Positions 9,268 through 18,715 of a stretch of DNA of 64,000 nucleotides are shown here, one piece after another. The position numbers and the translations under genes were made by a program. The notes under the pieces are model-generated. The model did no database searches. It was not told the origin of the DNA and was given only the letters and a program-made list of their open reading frames with translations. The stretch covers positions 1 to 64,000 of the forward strand of contig JAJDVX010000030.1 in assembly GCA_022825895.1 (NCBI GenBank). The letters are read 5' to 3'. The DNA is from Chloroflexota bacterium (GTDB lineage Bacteria > Chloroflexota > UBA11872). Numbering within the stretch: the stretch's first letter is position 1; the number at the start of each line of letters is the position of its first letter.

Positions 9268-9362
9268 CTGCTCCCTACGCTGGCATTACCCAGATCAGGT
9301 TCCACGGGTCGGCGACGGCTCCGGTCGCCTTCTCAGCCGGGCTTGCCCCCGGCTCCCCCACG
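9268..9362 (-). promoter_or_regulatory. TPP (thiamine pyrophosphate) riboswitch
   Basis: Reading the minus strand, the region contains GGCTGAGA (the pyrimidine-sensing core), a variable P3 hairpin (GGCGACCGG...CGTCGCC), then GAACCTGATCTGGGTAATG and CCAGCGTAGGGA, the classic thi-box pyrophosphate-helix sequences. It ends about 65 bases before the thiamine-binding protein start, which has its ribosome binding site close by. Control of the four-gene HMP/thiamine transporter operon by thiamine pyrophosphate is expected. No long U-tract was seen after it, so control by hiding the ribosome binding site is more likely than termination (inference). Confidence 0.97.
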
Positions 9363-9437
9363 ATTCAGTTGTTGAGGCTCGTCCGAACGCGAGCCGTTAG
9401 TTCATCCACCTAACGCTCGCACGCGCGAATCGGGGTG

Positions 9438-10103
9438 TCAATTGCCGGCCGGGCCGTGCTCGTGCACAAGCAGCACCATGCCCGATCCGACCTCCACCGT
9501 CGCCGCTGAACAGGTGAGTTCGTTGCTGACGCCGAGGCTCGTTGCGACTTCAAGGTTGCGGCCGTCAAGCTCGTAAGCGAGCCCCTGGGATTGGAGGTCG
9601 AGCGCGGGCCCGTCCACGGCCAGCAGCGTGACGATGTCGCCGGCGCGGCCGTGAATCTCAGCCCGATCGGTCACCAGCCGGACGTCGCGGCGACCGTCGG
9701 CCAGTACGACGTCGCGGCCTCGCCACTGCGGGTTGGCGAGCAGCATGACGTTCGCCAGTTCGTGGTCGAGGCGGGCGCCGCCGAACGCACCCACGACGAG
9801 AATTCGCTCAGGATCAACTTCAATTGCCGCCCGCAGGGCCAGCTCGGCGTCGGTGGCGTCCTTGGCGGTCGGAAAGCGACGGACTTCGACATCCGGGTTT
9901 GCCTTTTGCGCCTCTGAGAGTCCTGCCTCGCCAAGCGAGTCACCATCGCCCACGATGACATCACAGATGCCCCCGGCTTCGGTAACAGCCCGGGCCCCGC
10001 CGTCGGCGGCGACGACGCGATCCGCCGTCGCCAGCTGCCGCGCCAGAAACGCCGGGTCGATGTCCCCGTTCAGCACCACCAGCACCGTCAGGCCGGAGCC
10101 CAC
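9438..10103 (-). CDS. thiN: Thiamine pyrophosphokinase
   Basis: Transfers pyrophosphate from ATP to thiamine, giving TPP. It has 221 residues, a normal length. Landmarks are LVVLNGDIDP at the N-terminus, VVAADGGARAV, and DVIVGDGDSL, the acidic metal-binding motif, followed by KDATDAELALR and GAFGGARLDHELANVML. The C-terminal beta-barrel that binds thiamine follows. The start is GTG with GGAGGG upstream. It lies just upstream of the riboswitch on the same strand, so it is probably transcribed from another promoter and then followed by the TPP-controlled uptake operon. Confidence 0.93.
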   Translation of the reverse strand: MGSGLTVLVVLNGDIDPAFLARQLATADRVVAADGGARAVTEAGGICDVIVGDGDSLGEAGLSEAQKANPDVEVRRFPTAKDATDAELALRAAIEVDPERILVVGAFGGARLDHELANVMLLANPQWRGRDVVLADGRRDVRLVTDRAEIHGRAGDIVTLLAVDGPALDLQSQGLAYELDGRNLEVATSLGVSNELTCSAATVEVGSGMVLLVHEHGPAGN

Positions 10104-10118
10104 GCGACGCCCTCCGGT

Positions 10119-12530
10119 CTAGAGATCCGTTCGGTAGAGGTACCGGACGTCCCAGAGCCCGAACAAGGTCGGGGTGAGGTTTCCAAAGACGTTGCGGACC
10201 GCCGTGATCCGCTCCGCGTGCGTCGTGTAGATCACGGGGAGGTGTTCGGCGGCAAGCTCCTGGGCCCGGTGGTAGCGCCGGACCCGCTGCTCGTGGTCCA
10301 GCTCCTGGCTGCCTTCGACGAAGAGCCGGTCAATCTCGGCCTCCCAGGAGGTGGCGGGGGTGACCTGATTCGGATTCCAGAGATGCAGGGCTTCGCTGCT
10401 GTGCCAGAAGCCAATACTGAAGTGCGGCTCGACGCCGCCACCGAAGCCAATGACTACCGCTTCCCAATCGTGGGTGTTGGTCAACTGGTCGACGAGGTCG
10501 CCGAACGGAACCGACACGACGTCGGCCCGGATCCCGATCCTGGCGAGACCTTCGTGGACGATCCGCTGCACCTCGCGGCGCACCGTGTTGTCGTCGGCGT
10601 TCGTGGCCAACGTGAACGATAAAGCGTTTCCGGCGTAGTCCTCGCGGACGCCATCGCCGTCGCTATCCAGCCAGCCGAGGCCGTCCAGGATGGCGTTGGC
10701 TCTCTCGATGTCGAAGTCGTACTGCCGAACGTCGGGGTTGTGAAAGTCGCCGGCGGCGGGGCTTATGAAGGCCCACTGCGGGTAGCCCAAGCCGTGCTGC
10801 ACGCCGTCGATAATGCTGTCCTTGTCGATCGCGTGCGCGACGGCCTGCCGGAACCTGGTGTTCTCGAACCAGCGCAGCTTGTCGGGGTCCAGGAAGGGCT
10901 CGCCGGTCCCGGCGTCCCTGCCGGGGTTCATGTTGAAGGCCAGGAACGTCGAGCCGAAGGTGGGACCGCGTCTGAAGATCGTGAAGTCCTCGGCGTCCTG
11001 TAACGGATCGAGCGTCGCGAACTCCTCGCCCAGGACGCCGTGGGCGTCCGTCTCGCCCGATCGGAACTTCGTAAGTTCGGATTCCAGGTCCTCGACGATG
11101 ATGTATCTGACTTCGTCCAGATACGGGAGCGAATTGCCTTCGCTGTCCTTCAGCCAGTAATTCGGGTTGCGCTGCAGGACGATGCTCTCGCCGGGAACGT
11201 AGCTCTCGATCGTGAAGGGTCCGGTGCCGACGATTTCAGCCGGATCGGTCTCAATGTCCCAGGTCGTCGCAAACATGCTGTTGGCCACGGACTTCTCGAG
11301 GATGTGCCTGGGATATATGGGGGTGCCCATGGCGCGCAGGAACGGTGCAAAGGGCACCGGCAGGACGAACCGCACGGTGTAGTAGTCGATCGCGGTGACC
11401 GTCATCCGCGCTTCGGTCCACTCGCCGCTTTCGGCGTCGAGCACCCGGAAGTTGAACGGCGCGCGATCTCCGGTGGCGATGTCGTCGTTGTAGATAATCC
11501 GGTCAAAGGTGAAGGCAACGTCCTGAGCGGAGAAGAGTTGCCCGTCGTGCCACCGGACATCGCGGCGTAAGTGGAATGTCCAGGTTAAGCCGTCGTCGGA
11601 GCGTTCCCAGGACTCCGCCAGTCGCGGCTCCACCTCATTGGTCAGCCACGAGGTTTGGGTAAGACCTTCGAAGAGATAGCCGAGGATGCCGGATGAGGAC
11701 GAATCGTTCGCAAGGGCCGGATTCAACGTCAGAGGCTCACCGATCGTGGCGTAGGTGATGCTTCCGCCCGGCGTTCCCACGGTGTAGTCGAACGCCTCGG
11801 CATTGGCTCGCAACTCGGTGACGGTCGAGCTGGCGGGACTGTCGGGGGATGGGCGCTCCTGGGATGAGGTCGGCGTAGCCGCGGGCGTCGGCATGGGCGT
11901 AGCCGAGGGCGTCGGGCTGGGCGTGGCGACAGGTGTCGGGCTCGGTGTGGCAACAGGTGTTGGGCTGGGCGTGGGGCTGGGTGTGGGGCTGGGCGTGGCC
12001 ACGGGCGTGGGGCTGGGCGTGGCCACGGGCGTGGGGCTGGGTGTGGCGATGAGTGTGGGTTCCGGCTGCGGAAACAGGGGCGGCGGCGCAACCAGTGGTA
12101 CCGGAACGTACAGCCACTCGGCGTCTGTTTGGTCGCTGATGGTTCCAAGAATCTGGGTTAACGGTCCGGGGAAATCGGCAACGGTCGTCGTGAAGGACGT
12201 GGCGACAACTCTCGACTCGTGAGTCGGCAAGTCACCGAGCGCCTGCTTCTTGCCCTCAACCGGAAGATATCCACGGAACGTGTAGTGAAGCAGGAAGACG
12301 TTGGTCAGGTCGGTCCCACCGACATTGGTTACCGTGACTCGGCAGGTCACGGTGTCGCCCAGCACCAGCGGTTCGGCACCGCACGAGGCGCTGACCTCAA
12401 TGCCTGGAGGACCCTCGTGCAACGCCTCAGCGTTCCAGGACCCTAAAGCAAAGGCTGCCGCCGCGGCCAAGATTGCCGTGATGACGGCAAGCCGGGGCGA
12501 TTGAAAGCGAGTGAGGCGGAGGACTTTCAA
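10119..12530 (-). CDS. Secreted fusion: CARDB-like domain, PT-rich linker and family 5 (oligopeptide-type) solute-binding domain
   Basis: An 803-residue secreted protein. Residues 1-35 form a signal sequence with a long hydrophobic stretch. About 40-150 resemble a CARDB/DUF11-type beta-sandwich ([20 protein letters not shown]). About 155-235 are a low-complexity linker of TPSPTP units. From about 250 to the end it is a complete SBP_bac_5 domain, with [33 protein letters not shown] and [19 protein letters not shown]. Such domains bind peptides, nickel or sugars for ABC importers. Its permeases and ATPases are not in the window. The location between thiN and thiO is odd; a thiamine link is unproven. 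Confidence 0.88.
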   Translation of the reverse strand: MKVLRLTRFQSPRLAVITAILAAAAAFALGSWNAEALHEGPPGIEVSASCGAEPLVLGDTVTCRVTVTNVGGTDLTNVFLLHYTFRGYLPVEGKKQALGDLPTHESRVVATSFTTTVADFPGPLTQILGTISDQTDAEWLYVPVPLVAPPPLFPQPEPTLIATPSPTPVATPSPTPVATPSPTPSPTPSPTPVATPSPTPVATPSPTPSATPMPTPAATPTSSQERPSPDSPASSTVTELRANAEAFDYTVGTPGGSITYATIGEPLTLNPALANDSSSSGILGYLFEGLTQTSWLTNEVEPRLAESWERSDDGLTWTFHLRRDVRWHDGQLFSAQDVAFTFDRIIYNDDIATGDRAPFNFRVLDAESGEWTEARMTVTAIDYYTVRFVLPVPFAPFLRAMGTPIYPRHILEKSVANSMFATTWDIETDPAEIVGTGPFTIESYVPGESIVLQRNPNYWLKDSEGNSLPYLDEVRYIIVEDLESELTKFRSGETDAHGVLGEEFATLDPLQDAEDFTIFRRGPTFGSTFLAFNMNPGRDAGTGEPFLDPDKLRWFENTRFRQAVAHAIDKDSIIDGVQHGLGYPQWAFISPAAGDFHNPDVRQYDFDIERANAILDGLGWLDSDGDGVREDYAGNALSFTLATNADDNTVRREVQRIVHEGLARIGIRADVVSVPFGDLVDQLTNTHDWEAVVIGFGGGVEPHFSIGFWHSSEALHLWNPNQVTPATSWEAEIDRLFVEGSQELDHEQRVRRYHRAQELAAEHLPVIYTTHAERITAVRNVFGNLTPTLFGLWDVRYLYRTDL
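11890..12055 (-). repeat. In-gene tandem repeats coding for a Pro/Thr/Ser linker
   Basis: Degenerate 12- and 18-base direct repeats (plus strand GTGGGGCTGGGCGTGGCCAC and variants) encode repeated ATPSPTPV and SPTP units between the two folded domains of the solute-binding fusion. They are in frame and contain no stop. Linkers of this type are typical of secreted proteins; length variation by slippage is likely. Confidence 0.85.
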
Positions 12531-12619
12531 CTAGCTGCCCAGCCCGTGGCCAACCGCGATACTTACAATAGTAACGTCCGCTTCGCGCCAGTCAATATCA
12601 GCTAGGTTGGCCCATTTCC

Positions 12620-12985
12620 TCAGGCGAAGCGGTCCGGGCCAAAGGGGCTGAGGAGGGGGTCCAGGCGGTCGTCGCCTACGAGGTCGGCTACGAGTTTGAC
12701 CGTTACCGGCGCAAGAGCGATGTCCCTGGTGAAGTGGCCGGTGGCGACGACGAGTCCATCGACCGCCGTCGGGCCGATGACCGGAAAGCCATCGGCCGAC
12801 TGGGGACGGAAGCCCATCCAGGTCTCCATGATCTCGGCGTCGGAGAGTCCGCGGGCGAGGGCGGCGGCATCGGCGTGTACCTGCCGGATGGCAGCGGCGT
12901 TTACGGGAGTGTCGAACCCCTCGCCCTCCCGCGAGGCGCCCGGTGCGACACGTCCATTGGCGTGCAGCTCAACGCGAGGAACTGC
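12620..12985 (-). pseudogene. 3' fragment of a second glycine oxidase (thiO) copy
   Basis: About 122 codons on the minus strand align without a gap to the C-terminal third of the intact thiO at 13539-14633: GFRPQSADGFPVIGPT, GLVVATGHFT and LALAPVT-type segments match, as does AAIRQVHADAAAL upstream. The frame is open to at least 12985, but the FAD-binding N-terminal two thirds are missing and there is no proper start. It is the remnant of a tandem duplication that was later cut by sequence now holding the small gene at 13051-13353. Confidence 0.85.
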
Positions 12986-13050
12986 CGAGGCATCCGCGGA
13001 ATCTCCGCGTGGCGAGCCTGAGGCTGGGTTCCAGGTCTATCGACCTGGAC

Positions 13051-13353
13051 CTATTCCCTCTCGGTTTCCGACGACTCGGCAGAGCCGCGCTCCGCGACTT
13101 CCGACGATTCGGTTAGGTCGATCTCCGGCGTCGGTCTCTTCGCGCCAACGACCTGGCGGACGCGATCCACCGCGCCAGCGGCGGCGGCGCCCGTCGTTCG
13201 CGCAGCCTGATTGGACGTCGCCTGTACTCGGCCAGCCCCCGCCTTCGCCCAGGCCGCGAGCGGCCGGCCGGCCTCCACGGCTTTTCGATTGAATCGGACG
13301 ATGACCGCACCGGTAACCAACAATGCCGCAACTAGCCCAAGAAGCTTCCTCAT
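13051..13353 (-). CDS. Small membrane-anchored hypothetical protein (YtxH-like)
   Basis: A 100-residue protein starting MRKLLGLVAALLVTGAVIVR, one N-terminal membrane helix, followed by an Ala/Arg-rich helical stretch (about residues 25-75) and an acidic Ser/Glu tail. The ATG at 13353 has a strong AGGAGG 6 bases upstream and is preferred over a longer frame. The arrangement resembles YtxH-type stress-associated proteins, but similarity is by architecture only. It lies between the thiO fragment and the intact thiO. Confidence 0.6.
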   Translation of the reverse strand: MRKLLGLVAALLVTGAVIVRFNRKAVEAGRPLAAWAKAGAGRVQATSNQAARTTGAAAAGAVDRVRQVVGAKRPTPEIDLTESSEVAERGSAESSETERE

Positions 13354-13538
13354 CACCCGCCTCCTCACAAGACAGCAGCCAAATGCCACTGAAGGGACAC
13401 TCAAGGAACGAGCCCCGGTCCTTGTGCGAAACGCACTTGGATCAATGTCCACCTGGATCCGGTCGCCTGGATCAGGTTCGAACCATAAGTTCGACCGGTG
13501 GGCAAATTATACGCGCCGAAGCGGGTCCCAGGCCGGGT

Positions 13539-14633
13539 TTAACTGAAGCGAAACGCTCCGAAGGGCACCAGCAGCGGGTCAAGCCGACCGTCGCATACGA
13601 GGTCGGCGACGAGTTCGGCCGTCACCGGCGCCAGGGCGATGCCCTTGGTGAAGTGGCCGGTGGCGACGACGAGGCCCTCGACTGGCGTCGGGCCGATGAC
13701 CGGGAATCCGTCGGCCGACTGGGGGCGGAAACCAATCCAGCTCTCCACGATCTCGGCATCTGTGAGTCCGGGGATGAGGGCGGCGGCATCGCCGTGTACC
13801 TGCCGGATGGCGTCGGCGTCGATGTGGGCGTCGAATCCCACGTCCTCCTGCGTGGCGCCCAGCGCGACCCGTCCGTCGGCGCGCGACACGATGACGCCCT
13901 CGGGAAAGTTGATGGCGCGGCGCGGTCCCTCGGCGCGCACGGCGCACATCTGCCCCTTGCAGGGACGCACGGGCAGCCGGAAGCCCGGCGCCAGGCCGGC
14001 GCACCAGGCGCCGGCGGCCAGGATCACCGCGGAGGCGGCTATTGATCGGTCACGCAGACAGACTCCCGTGGCGCGACTGCCGGTGACCTGTATGGAGCTG
14101 ACCGGTGAGTCCGTCAATACCTCGACGCCCGCCGACCGAACGGCCTGCTCCAGGGCTGCGGCGAGCGGGCGCGGATCCAGCGAGGCGTCGGCCGGGAACA
14201 GCGCCGCCGCTTCAACGGGACCGGTACACGACGGTTCCAGCGCGCGGAGTTCCCACGGTGTCAGGAGTTCGGCCGGGTATCCGGCGTCGATCAGCCAGGA
14301 CACTCTCGACGTGAGTTCCGCGACGTCTTCGTCGGTGCGCGCGACGGCCAGGATGCCGTCGGCGCTCCAATCCACGGCATCAGCCTTAACCTGTTCCAGG
14401 AATTCCGGATAGGCCGCGAGCGAGCGGCGCAGCAGGTCGAACAGGGGTCCGGGGCCGGCCCCGTTGTGGTGGGCAGCGATGATGCCGGCCGCAGCCCAGG
14501 TGGACTCACGCGCCGGGCGCCCGCGCTCGATCAGGGTGACGCGCAGGCCGCGGCGCCGCAGTTCCCAGGCGCAGGCCAGACCAACGATTCCGCCGCCCAC
14601 GACGGCAACGTCAGCGGTGTGTCCGTCACTCAC
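13539..14633 (-). CDS. thiO: Glycine oxidase ThiO
   Basis: FAD-dependent amine oxidase of the DAO family, 364 residues. In thiamine synthesis ThiO makes dehydroglycine (iminoglycine) for the thiazole ring. The N-terminal dinucleotide-binding motif is VVGGGIVGLACAWELRRRG at residues 11-29. STWAAAGIIAAHHNG contacts FAD, and the C-terminal block ESWIGFRPQSADGFPVIGPT closes the fold. thiS and thiG are not next to it. The neighbouring fragment at 12620-12985 shows a past duplication. The thiamine transporter and kinase lie a few kb away on the same strand, which supports the thiamine role. Confidence 0.85.
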   Translation of the reverse strand: MSDGHTADVAVVGGGIVGLACAWELRRRGLRVTLIERGRPARESTWAAAGIIAAHHNGAGPGPLFDLLRRSLAAYPEFLEQVKADAVDWSADGILAVARTDEDVAELTSRVSWLIDAGYPAELLTPWELRALEPSCTGPVEAAALFPADASLDPRPLAAALEQAVRSAGVEVLTDSPVSSIQVTGSRATGVCLRDRSIAASAVILAAGAWCAGLAPGFRLPVRPCKGQMCAVRAEGPRRAINFPEGVIVSRADGRVALGATQEDVGFDAHIDADAIRQVHGDAAALIPGLTDAEIVESWIGFRPQSADGFPVIGPTPVEGLVVATGHFTKGIALAPVTAELVADLVCDGRLDPLLVPFGAFRFS

Positions 14634-14666
14634 CGCCTTGCCGATCCGGTGCGGGTCAGTCTCCGA

Positions 14667-15461
14667 CTAGGCCCCATCCACAGCGGCTCGCAGCGCTTCG
14701 CCGTTCTGGGCCCACCAGCTGGAGAGGATGCCGATGTCGGTGCCGATCGAGAAGTGGGTCACGCCCATGTCCAGGTAGCGCTTGGCGTGGTCCGGCGAGC
14801 CGATCTCGGCGCGCGGCTGAATGCCCATGTCGAGCGCGGTCTTGATGACGTAGGCCTCGGCTTCGCGAACCTCGGGGGAGCCACCCTGGCCGGGCTTGTC
14901 GATGCTCATGGCGTAGTCGGTGGGACCGAACTGGACCATGTCCACGCCGCCGACACCGATTACGTTTTCGAGATTTCGGACGGCTTCGTCCTTCTCGATC
15001 ATCAGCATCACGACGGCCTGCTCCAGCGCGTCCACGAAGGCCTGACTACCACCCTCGCGCACGTACCCGGTGTCGCGGCGCGAACCGGCGCCATGCTTAC
15101 CGCCGGTGGACGGGGTGCTGGCTCGGACCGCCTGCACGCACTCGCGCGCTTCCTCGGGCGTTCGCACGTCCGCAAACAGGAGGTTCTGGATCCCCGAGCC
15201 GATGGCCCGCACGGTCAGGTAGGTCCGCGGCTCCTGCTCGATCTTGATCATGCCGCTGAAGTTGTCGAAGAGATCGATGGCGCGCCCGATGTTCTCCAGC
15301 GCGTAGAGGTCGTAGGGCGCGTATTCGGCCACGAATTCCACGTAGTCGTACTGCCCGGTCTGGCCGACCAGCTCAACGATCGCGGGCCAGGAGATCAGGA
15401 CGTGCGTGCTGTAGCTGGGCTTGCCGGCATCCAGCAGTTCGCGAAGACGGTTAGGGCGCAT
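14667..15461 (-). CDS. HpcH/HpaI aldolase/citrate lyase family protein
   Basis: Class II pyruvate-type aldolase fold, 264 residues. Members split or form C-C bonds of 2-keto-3-deoxy acids using a divalent metal. The metal and pyruvate region is represented by YDYVEFVAEYAPYDL near residue 38, MIKIEQEPRTYL near 70, VMLMIEKDEAV near 148 (catalytic Glu) and GGVDMVQFGPTDYAMS near 168. It is followed 78 bases downstream of the enolase-superfamily dehydratase on the same strand. Dehydratase plus aldolase is the usual pair for breakdown of acid sugars (inference). Confidence 0.85.
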   Translation of the reverse strand: MRPNRLRELLDAGKPSYSTHVLISWPAIVELVGQTGQYDYVEFVAEYAPYDLYALENIGRAIDLFDNFSGMIKIEQEPRTYLTVRAIGSGIQNLLFADVRTPEEARECVQAVRASTPSTGGKHGAGSRRDTGYVREGGSQAFVDALEQAVVMLMIEKDEAVRNLENVIGVGGVDMVQFGPTDYAMSIDKPGQGGSPEVREAEAYVIKTALDMGIQPRAEIGSPDHAKRYLDMGVTHFSIGTDIGILSSWWAQNGEALRAAVDGA

Positions 15462-15539
15462 GAGGACTTACCAGTTAGGTGTCGGCTGCGGCGCAGTGTT
15501 TCACACCGCCGCGGGCCGCGTCTCAGCCGGCTGCCGCGC

Positions 15540-16652
15540 TCAGGTCACCCGGTACTCGCGCAGCGCTTCCCAGTTGACATTCATGCCAAGGCCGGGGCCC
15601 TGCGGGAGACGAACGGTCCCACGATCGGTAAGTTCCAACTTCTCGTGGAACATGACGTCGTTCAGACCGGCCACATTGGGGTTGTAGTACTCCAGGATCA
15701 GCGGCATGGGGAACGCCGCCAGCAGGTGGATATGAATCTCCTGCAGGCCGTGCGGCGCGATGGGGATCTCGTAGGCCGCCGCCAGGGCCGCAACTCTGCG
15801 GTATTCAGTGATGCCACCGAGCACCATCGCGTCTGGATTGAGGATGTCCACGGCGCCGGTTTCAAGAAGCTCGCGGAAGCCCCAGCGGGTGTACTCGTTC
15901 TCGCCGGCGGCGACCGGCACGGTCGACGAGCGGGCCGTCGCGGCGCTGCCGCGCATGTTGTCCGGGGAGACCGGCTCCTCGAACCAGAAGGCGTCGTATT
16001 CCTCCAGGATGCGAGCCATGCGAACCGCGTCCGCCTGTACGTAGGCGTTGTTGGCGTCCACCAGCAGGTCGATGTCGGGGCCGATGGCGTCGCGAACGGC
16101 GCGGATGCGGACCTCGTCTTCGCGAAGCGGGACCGCGCCGATCTTCATTTTGACGGCGTTGGCGCCTTGCTCCACGTAGCCCAGCATCTCGTCCTGCAAC
16201 TCGGCCAGGCCCTTGCCCTCGGCGTAGTAACCACCGGCAATGTAGGCGCGCACCTCGTCCGTGAAACCGCCCAGCACCTGGTAGAGCGGGCACCCAAAGG
16301 ACTTGGCCACGATGTCCCACAGCGCGATGTCGATAGCCGAAATGGCCCTGGTCGTCAGACCTTTCCGGCCGAAGATCTTGGGCTGGTAGAGGGATTCCCA
16401 GATGCGCTCGACGTTGCGCGGGTCCTCGCCGACCAGCGCCTGCCGCATGTCGTTGACGGTGGCAATGGTGGCGTCACCCTGCGCCGTCGCGGCGATGCCG
16501 CCGGCGCCGCAGATCCCAAAGCCTTCCAGACCGTCGTCAGTCGATATCCGCACCACGACGTTCTTGGATGCGGTGTAGGTGTACTTCCCGTTGCTGATCG
16601 GGGTGTCGTACGGCTTGGCGTACAACTCGGCGGTGACGTCGGTAATCTTCAC
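15540..16652 (-). CDS. Mandelate racemase/muconate lactonizing enzyme family (acid-sugar dehydratase-like)
   Basis: Enolase-superfamily enzyme of about 370 residues. Catalytic elements are in order: VKMKIG (K-x-K), LLVDANNAY (first metal Asp), FWFEEPV (second ligand), AAGENEY (third ligand) and APHGLQE, the C-terminal histidine block of the MR/galactonate dehydratase type. These enzymes abstract an alpha proton and dehydrate or racemise hydroxy-acids. GTG at 16652 (V-K-I-T-D-V) is preferred over an upstream start because family N-termini begin at this strand. It pairs with the downstream HpcH/HpaI aldolase. Specific substrate unknown. Confidence 0.87.
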   Translation of the reverse strand: MKITDVTAELYAKPYDTPISNGKYTYTASKNVVVRISTDDGLEGFGICGAGGIAATAQGDATIATVNDMRQALVGEDPRNVERIWESLYQPKIFGRKGLTTRAISAIDIALWDIVAKSFGCPLYQVLGGFTDEVRAYIAGGYYAEGKGLAELQDEMLGYVEQGANAVKMKIGAVPLREDEVRIRAVRDAIGPDIDLLVDANNAYVQADAVRMARILEEYDAFWFEEPVSPDNMRGSAATARSSTVPVAAGENEYTRWGFRELLETGAVDILNPDAMVLGGITEYRRVAALAAAYEIPIAPHGLQEIHIHLLAAFPMPLILEYYNPNVAGLNDVMFHEKLELTDRGTVRLPQGPGLGMNVNWEALREYRVT

Positions 16653-16719
16653 GCGGCGGCTCGTATTGACTGAAGGGACCAGCCGCAGCAAACCACGGCG
16701 GCGGGCGCGCGGTCAATCG

Positions 16720-17574
16720 CTAGCGGGCAACGCTCGGCTGGTCCACAACCGTGAATACGGTTTCGGCCGCCACGGCGCCGTCGACTGTGATCGCAACCGA
16801 GTGTTTGCCAAGGCAGTTGGTCTCGTCCACGTAGAACGCAAAGTACCCGCGCCGCAGCGCCTGTTGCGGACCAGTCTCGAATTCGCCGCCGCAACTGCCG
16901 GAACTCCAGCGGAATCCAAGTCGAGCGCCCTCACGCACATCGCGAAACTCGACGCTGATAAATATACGGTCGTCGAGTCCAAACACTTCCGATACGTCCT
17001 GCGGTCGCTGCAGACCATCCACGGTCAGCGCGGTGGCAACGCGGCCGATGTTCGCGCGCAGTGGAGTGGGCGTCCGCGCAGGAGTCGGCGGCGGCGGCGC
17101 CGGCGGCTGGGTGACCGTCGGCGAGGCTGCGGGCACCGCCGTGGTTGGGCCAGGCGACGGTGAGGGCGATGCCACCGACGGAGCGGTGGGCGACGGACTT
17201 GGCGAAGGCGATAGCGCCGTCCCTGTCGCCGTGGGCGGCGGTCCGGCCGGCGGCGCTGTCGGCGGGGGTGTTGCCGGTGGCGGCGTGGGCGTCGTCGCCG
17301 GGACCGCCGCAGCCGTGGGCGTAACGGTTGACGCAACGCGCGGAGCAGCGGCCAGGGATGCGGCCGTCGGCGTGGACGAACTCGCCGCGACCGTTGGCGC
17401 CGGGCTCTCGGCCACCGGCGGCGCACGTGTGGGAACCGTCACGCTCGGCGTCTCCGCGACGTCGCCATTGCACGCCGCTATGGAAGCAAATGCCAGCCCC
17501 AGGCACACGTAGAGAAGCGCCGCCCTCGCGCGGGACCTCGCTGGTGTTGTGCAGCGTTGCACGCTGGTCCTCAT
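16720..17574 (-). CDS. PT-rich lipoprotein, unknown function
   Basis: A 284-residue exported protein: Arg-rich N-terminus, hydrophobic stretch and lipobox SIAAC near residue 35, so likely lipid-anchored. About residues 45-165 are Pro/Thr/Ala/Ser-rich low complexity. The C-terminal 105 residues form a compact domain (SVEFRDVREGARLGFRW, CGGEF, NCLGKHSVAITVDG) with two cysteines that could form a disulphide, perhaps an Ig-like sandwich. Not assigned to a known family by eye. Confidence 0.75.
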   Translation of the reverse strand: MRTSVQRCTTPARSRARAALLYVCLGLAFASIAACNGDVAETPSVTVPTRAPPVAESPAPTVAASSSTPTAASLAAAPRVASTVTPTAAAVPATTPTPPPATPPPTAPPAGPPPTATGTALSPSPSPSPTAPSVASPSPSPGPTTAVPAASPTVTQPPAPPPPTPARTPTPLRANIGRVATALTVDGLQRPQDVSEVFGLDDRIFISVEFRDVREGARLGFRWSSGSCGGEFETGPQQALRRGYFAFYVDETNCLGKHSVAITVDGAVAAETVFTVVDQPSVAR

Positions 17575-17731
17575 CAGTCGCCGCAGCCTATTTGGAGTCG
17601 CAGACTCGGATTAATCCAAGTAGCCAAAACGCTTGCGAAGCGTGCCTTGAGTCTAACAACGGCAGGCTCCAACTCTTTGGTCACTATGAGACCGCAGCAG
17701 ACTGTCGCGACGTTACGCGCGTCGCCAGGAA

Positions 17732-18715
17732 CTACCGTCCGTTGAGCGCCTCGTGCAGGCGGTTGAGTACCTGCTGGGTCGCCACGTCGAGCGGCTCCTC
17801 CACGGTGGCGCCCGCCGCCAGGGCGTGGCCGCCGCCGCCGAAGGCTGCCGCCACCCGGTCGATACGCGGCCCCTGTGAACGCAAACTCACGCGCGTACGC
17901 GACGTATCGATTTCGTAGAACACGGCCACCGCCACCGCGTCGGCGACATCCTGGAGAGCATTCGGAATGCCCTGCGAGTCGGCAATGCGCGCACCCACAT
18001 CCACCGCCATCCGCTCGCTGACCTGCGTCCAGACCACGCGCCCGTCGTCTGACCGCACCGCCGCCGCCAGCGCAGCGCCCAGCAATCGCGAGGCTTCGAA
18101 TGTCCGTACGTTGAGCACCCGGCGCGGGACACCCGCCGTGGCGCCGCCCAGCGTTTGCAGGGCGGCAGCCGCTCGCAAGGTGCGCGGTCCCGTCTCTTTC
18201 GTCTGAAATCCGAGCGTGTCGGCCACCAACCCGGCCTGCAGCGCAATCGCGCCATCGCGCGAGATGCCGCCGCCCATCGTGCTCGACAGCATCCAGATCA
18301 CTTCCGCCGCGGCGGCGGCGTCCGAAACCACGTAGTTCACGTCGCCGTATCGGTCGTTGGTGACGTGGTGGTCAATGTTCACGATCGGACGAACCGCGCG
18401 CAGCGCCGTTTGGACGTCCTCGTCGGCGCTCAGAAGGCGCACGCTGGCCGTGTCGACGGAGAAAAGGACGTCGAACGGTCGGGCGTCAGGCGGCGACGAC
18501 AGCAATTCCGTTGTCAGCGCGTGAAATCGCTCAGTCCCCGGGATTGAAGCCAGCACCGCATCGATGTTCTCGGGCTGACTGACCGCCAACACCGGTGAGG
18601 CGCCCAGCCCCTCGAGAATCGCCGCCAACCCAAGGGCTGAACCAAGGCTGTCGGGGTCCGGGTTTCGATGCGAAACGATGAGCGGACGCCTGGCTCGCCG
18701 AATGTGCGCCACCAC
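17732..18715 (-). CDS. DHH/DHHA1 phosphoesterase, NrnA-like
   Basis: A bifunctional oligoribonuclease/pAp-phosphatase type protein, 327 residues. The DHH domain shows SHRNPDPDSLGSALGL at residues 15-30, FSVDTAS at 85-91 and NIDHH at 113-117, all Mn-binding motifs. The DHHA1 domain ends with AAAFGGGGHALAAGATV, the RNA-binding glycine motif. Family members degrade nano-RNAs and clear 3'-phosphoadenosine 5'-phosphate. It starts with GTG and is divergent from the IscA-type gene at 18908, the 192 bases between holding both promoters. Confidence 0.9.
   Translation of the reverse strand: MVAHIRRARRPLIVSHRNPDPDSLGSALGLAAILEGLGASPVLAVSQPENIDAVLASIPGTERFHALTTELLSSPPDARPFDVLFSVDTASVRLLSADEDVQTALRAVRPIVNIDHHVTNDRYGDVNYVVSDAAAAAEVIWMLSSTMGGGISRDGAIALQAGLVADTLGFQTKETGPRTLRAAAALQTLGGATAGVPRRVLNVRTFEASRLLGAALAAAVRSDDGRVVWTQVSERMAVDVGARIADSQGIPNALQDVADAVAVAVFYEIDTSRTRVSLRSQGPRIDRVAAAFGGGGHALAAGATVEEPLDVATQQVLNRLHEALNGR

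Noticed and set aside
11890-12055. Short regular repeats as a possible CRISPR array
   Set aside because: Units are 12-18 bases with no spacers and are in frame within a secreted protein.
13465-13515. tRNA-like GGTTCGAACC sequence
   Set aside because: It resembles a T-loop, but no acceptor, D or anticodon stems could be folded around it on either strand.
14466-16673. 735-codon open frame on the plus strand
   Set aside because: It is opposite to thiO, the HpcH/HpaI aldolase and the enolase-superfamily gene, all with intact motifs. High GC keeps the opposite frame open.
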